Of a stretch of DNA of 64,000 bases, positions 63,236-64,000 are shown one piece after another. Within the stretch, counting starts at the first letter, position 1, and every line of letters begins with the position of its first letter. The stretch is from Bacillus taeanensis (GTDB taxonomy: Bacteria; Bacillota; Bacilli; Bacillales; UBA6769), in assembly GCF_003318295.1 (NCBI RefSeq), contig NZ_QOCW01000024.1, positions 1 through 64,000 of the forward strand. The letters run 5' to 3'. The translations under genes and the position numbers were made by a program. The notes beneath the pieces were generated by a model, which worked only from the letters and a program-made list of their open reading frames with translations, did not search any database and was not told the DNA's origin.

Positions 63236-64000
63236 GTTTTGAACACCAGCAATAAAAGCGGCAAAAAGAAACCGAATGTTAACGCATAAAACGGCCATGT
63301 TTCCATCACAAAACGGCCAGCATAGGCTTCATTTGGAAAAATAATAAGACCAAAAACAATAATAAGCATTCCAAGCGGCAGCGTAACAACGCGGTAATTG
63401 TTTATTCCAAGCATCTGCGAAAGAATTAGTGACAGCGCATAAAAGCAAATGGTTAGCTTAAAAAAAATCGTAATAAACCACATCATCGCCACAAACGATT
63501 CAATTCGTTCTAAAAAACCACCAATGCTTATTTTCTTTGCGAGCATATAACTTGGAAAATGGTTTCTTGCAGTTAAATCAACACCTAACACGAACAGAGC
63601 TGTCGTTGAAATGATAAGCAGCAAACTTCCTCCTGCCGCAGCGCCAATCAAGAAGCTTTTGTTTACTTTTTTTATTTCTTTTAATGAAGGAATAACCATT
63701 AAAAAGGCAGAAAGCTGCACAAATGGAATAACACTAAATAAAACAGCACCGCGAACGACAGGTGTTATGCCGTTTTCTAAAACAGGCTGTACTTTTTGAA
63801 AGTGAATATGCGGTGTCGTAAACACAACGATTAATAGAAAGAAAAGCATAATCCATGGAAAAAAAATTTCAGCAGTTCGGCCTAACACTTCGATTCCAAG
63901 CTTGGCTCCCATAATCGTGACAAGCGTAAAAGTAATATAGACCATTTGAATGGGTGTTCCTGCTAATACTTGGGTAGTCATAAAATTACCGATATCCCAT
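63202..64000 (-). CDS. GerAB-family germinant receptor permease (partial, 5' end missing)
   Basis: At least 266 residues of an open frame leaving the right edge (frame continues WDIGNFMTTQ). Seven or more helices, and ENGITPVVRGAVLFSVIPFVQ and WPFYALTFGFFLPLLLL typical of GerAB/GerBB/GerKB. It takes part in nutrient sensing during spore germination. The last 12 residues KTGSDPSNRQKR are encoded by a family 2 repeat, with the stop TAA just inside it. Confidence 0.85.
   Translation of the reverse strand, partial: WDIGNFMTTQVLAGTPIQMVYITFTLVTIMGAKLGIEVLGRTAEIFFPWIMLFFLLIVVFTTPHIHFQKVQPVLENGITPVVRGAVLFSVIPFVQLSAFLMVIPSLKEIKKVNKSFLIGAAAGGSLLLIISTTALFVLGVDLTARNHFPSYMLAKKISIGGFLERIESFVAMMWFITIFFKLTICFYALSLILSQMLGINNYRVVTLPLGMLIIVFGLIIFPNEAYAGRFVMETWPFYALTFGFFLPLLLLVFKTGSDPSNRQKR

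Overview
The window is low-GC Firmicute DNA from a spore-forming Bacillaceae. Evidence for this: gamma-type and K-type small acid-soluble spore proteins, the cortex de-N-acetylase PdaA, a GerAB-type germinant permease, a Spo0E-like peptide, AGGAGG-type ribosome binding sites with frequent TTG/GTG starts, and gene order that follows the B. subtilis yfk-yfh-yga-perR-ygxA-rrn region read backwards. I cannot name the species.

Layout. 1-350: 5' end of a 16S rRNA gene (minus strand) with its leader and two tandem promoters. 355-5300: ygxA, ygzB, perR, an M29 aminopeptidase, bcp, a Spo0E-like peptide and a K+-channel-like protein. 5300-9500: a three-gene ABC-2 exporter and hemL. 9500-26600: the ygaE/ygaD/ntdp/sspE/fabL/mutY/yfhP/yfhJ/sspK/yfhH/recX/yfhF/yfhE block, interleaved with many copies of a structured repeat. 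26600-36500: an rRNA methyltransferase, pdaA, fumC, yfkAB, an HxlR regulator and yfkD. 36600-45980: MATE pump, OsmC-like and thioredoxin-like proteins, a CAP-domain lipoprotein, an aeRF1-like protein, a PfeT-type metal efflux ATPase and an LTA-synthase-like enzyme. 46100-51660: an IS200/IS605-type element with a stop-interrupted tnpB and a small ribbon-helix-helix gene, yueI, a ba3-type cytochrome oxidase operon, and a second, non-autonomous IS605-like element lying between that operon and a likely Fnr-dependent promoter. 51780-64000: small membrane proteins, a second ABC-2 exporter, acyl-CoA ligase, nitroreductase with a Cys-rich leader peptide, NUDIX/nucleotidyltransferase pair, YwqG-like protein, HAD phosphatase, PatB and a partial GerAB-like permease.

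The most unusual content is non-coding. Repeat family 1 (about 120 bp, some 15 full or partial copies) has arms that covary between copies, always points the same way, and sometimes supplies the stop codon of the upstream gene. Repeat family 2 (about 55 bp, core GGGGTCTGACCCC) also sits at gene ends and supplies stop codons or C-terminal codons. There is also a cluster of five same-direction DnaA boxes in about 175 bp, a degenerate tRNA fold overlapping a terminator-like hairpin upstream of an acetyltransferase, and a terminator whose 3' arm is the ribosome binding site of the next gene.

No CRISPR array, complete prophage or known defence island was seen.
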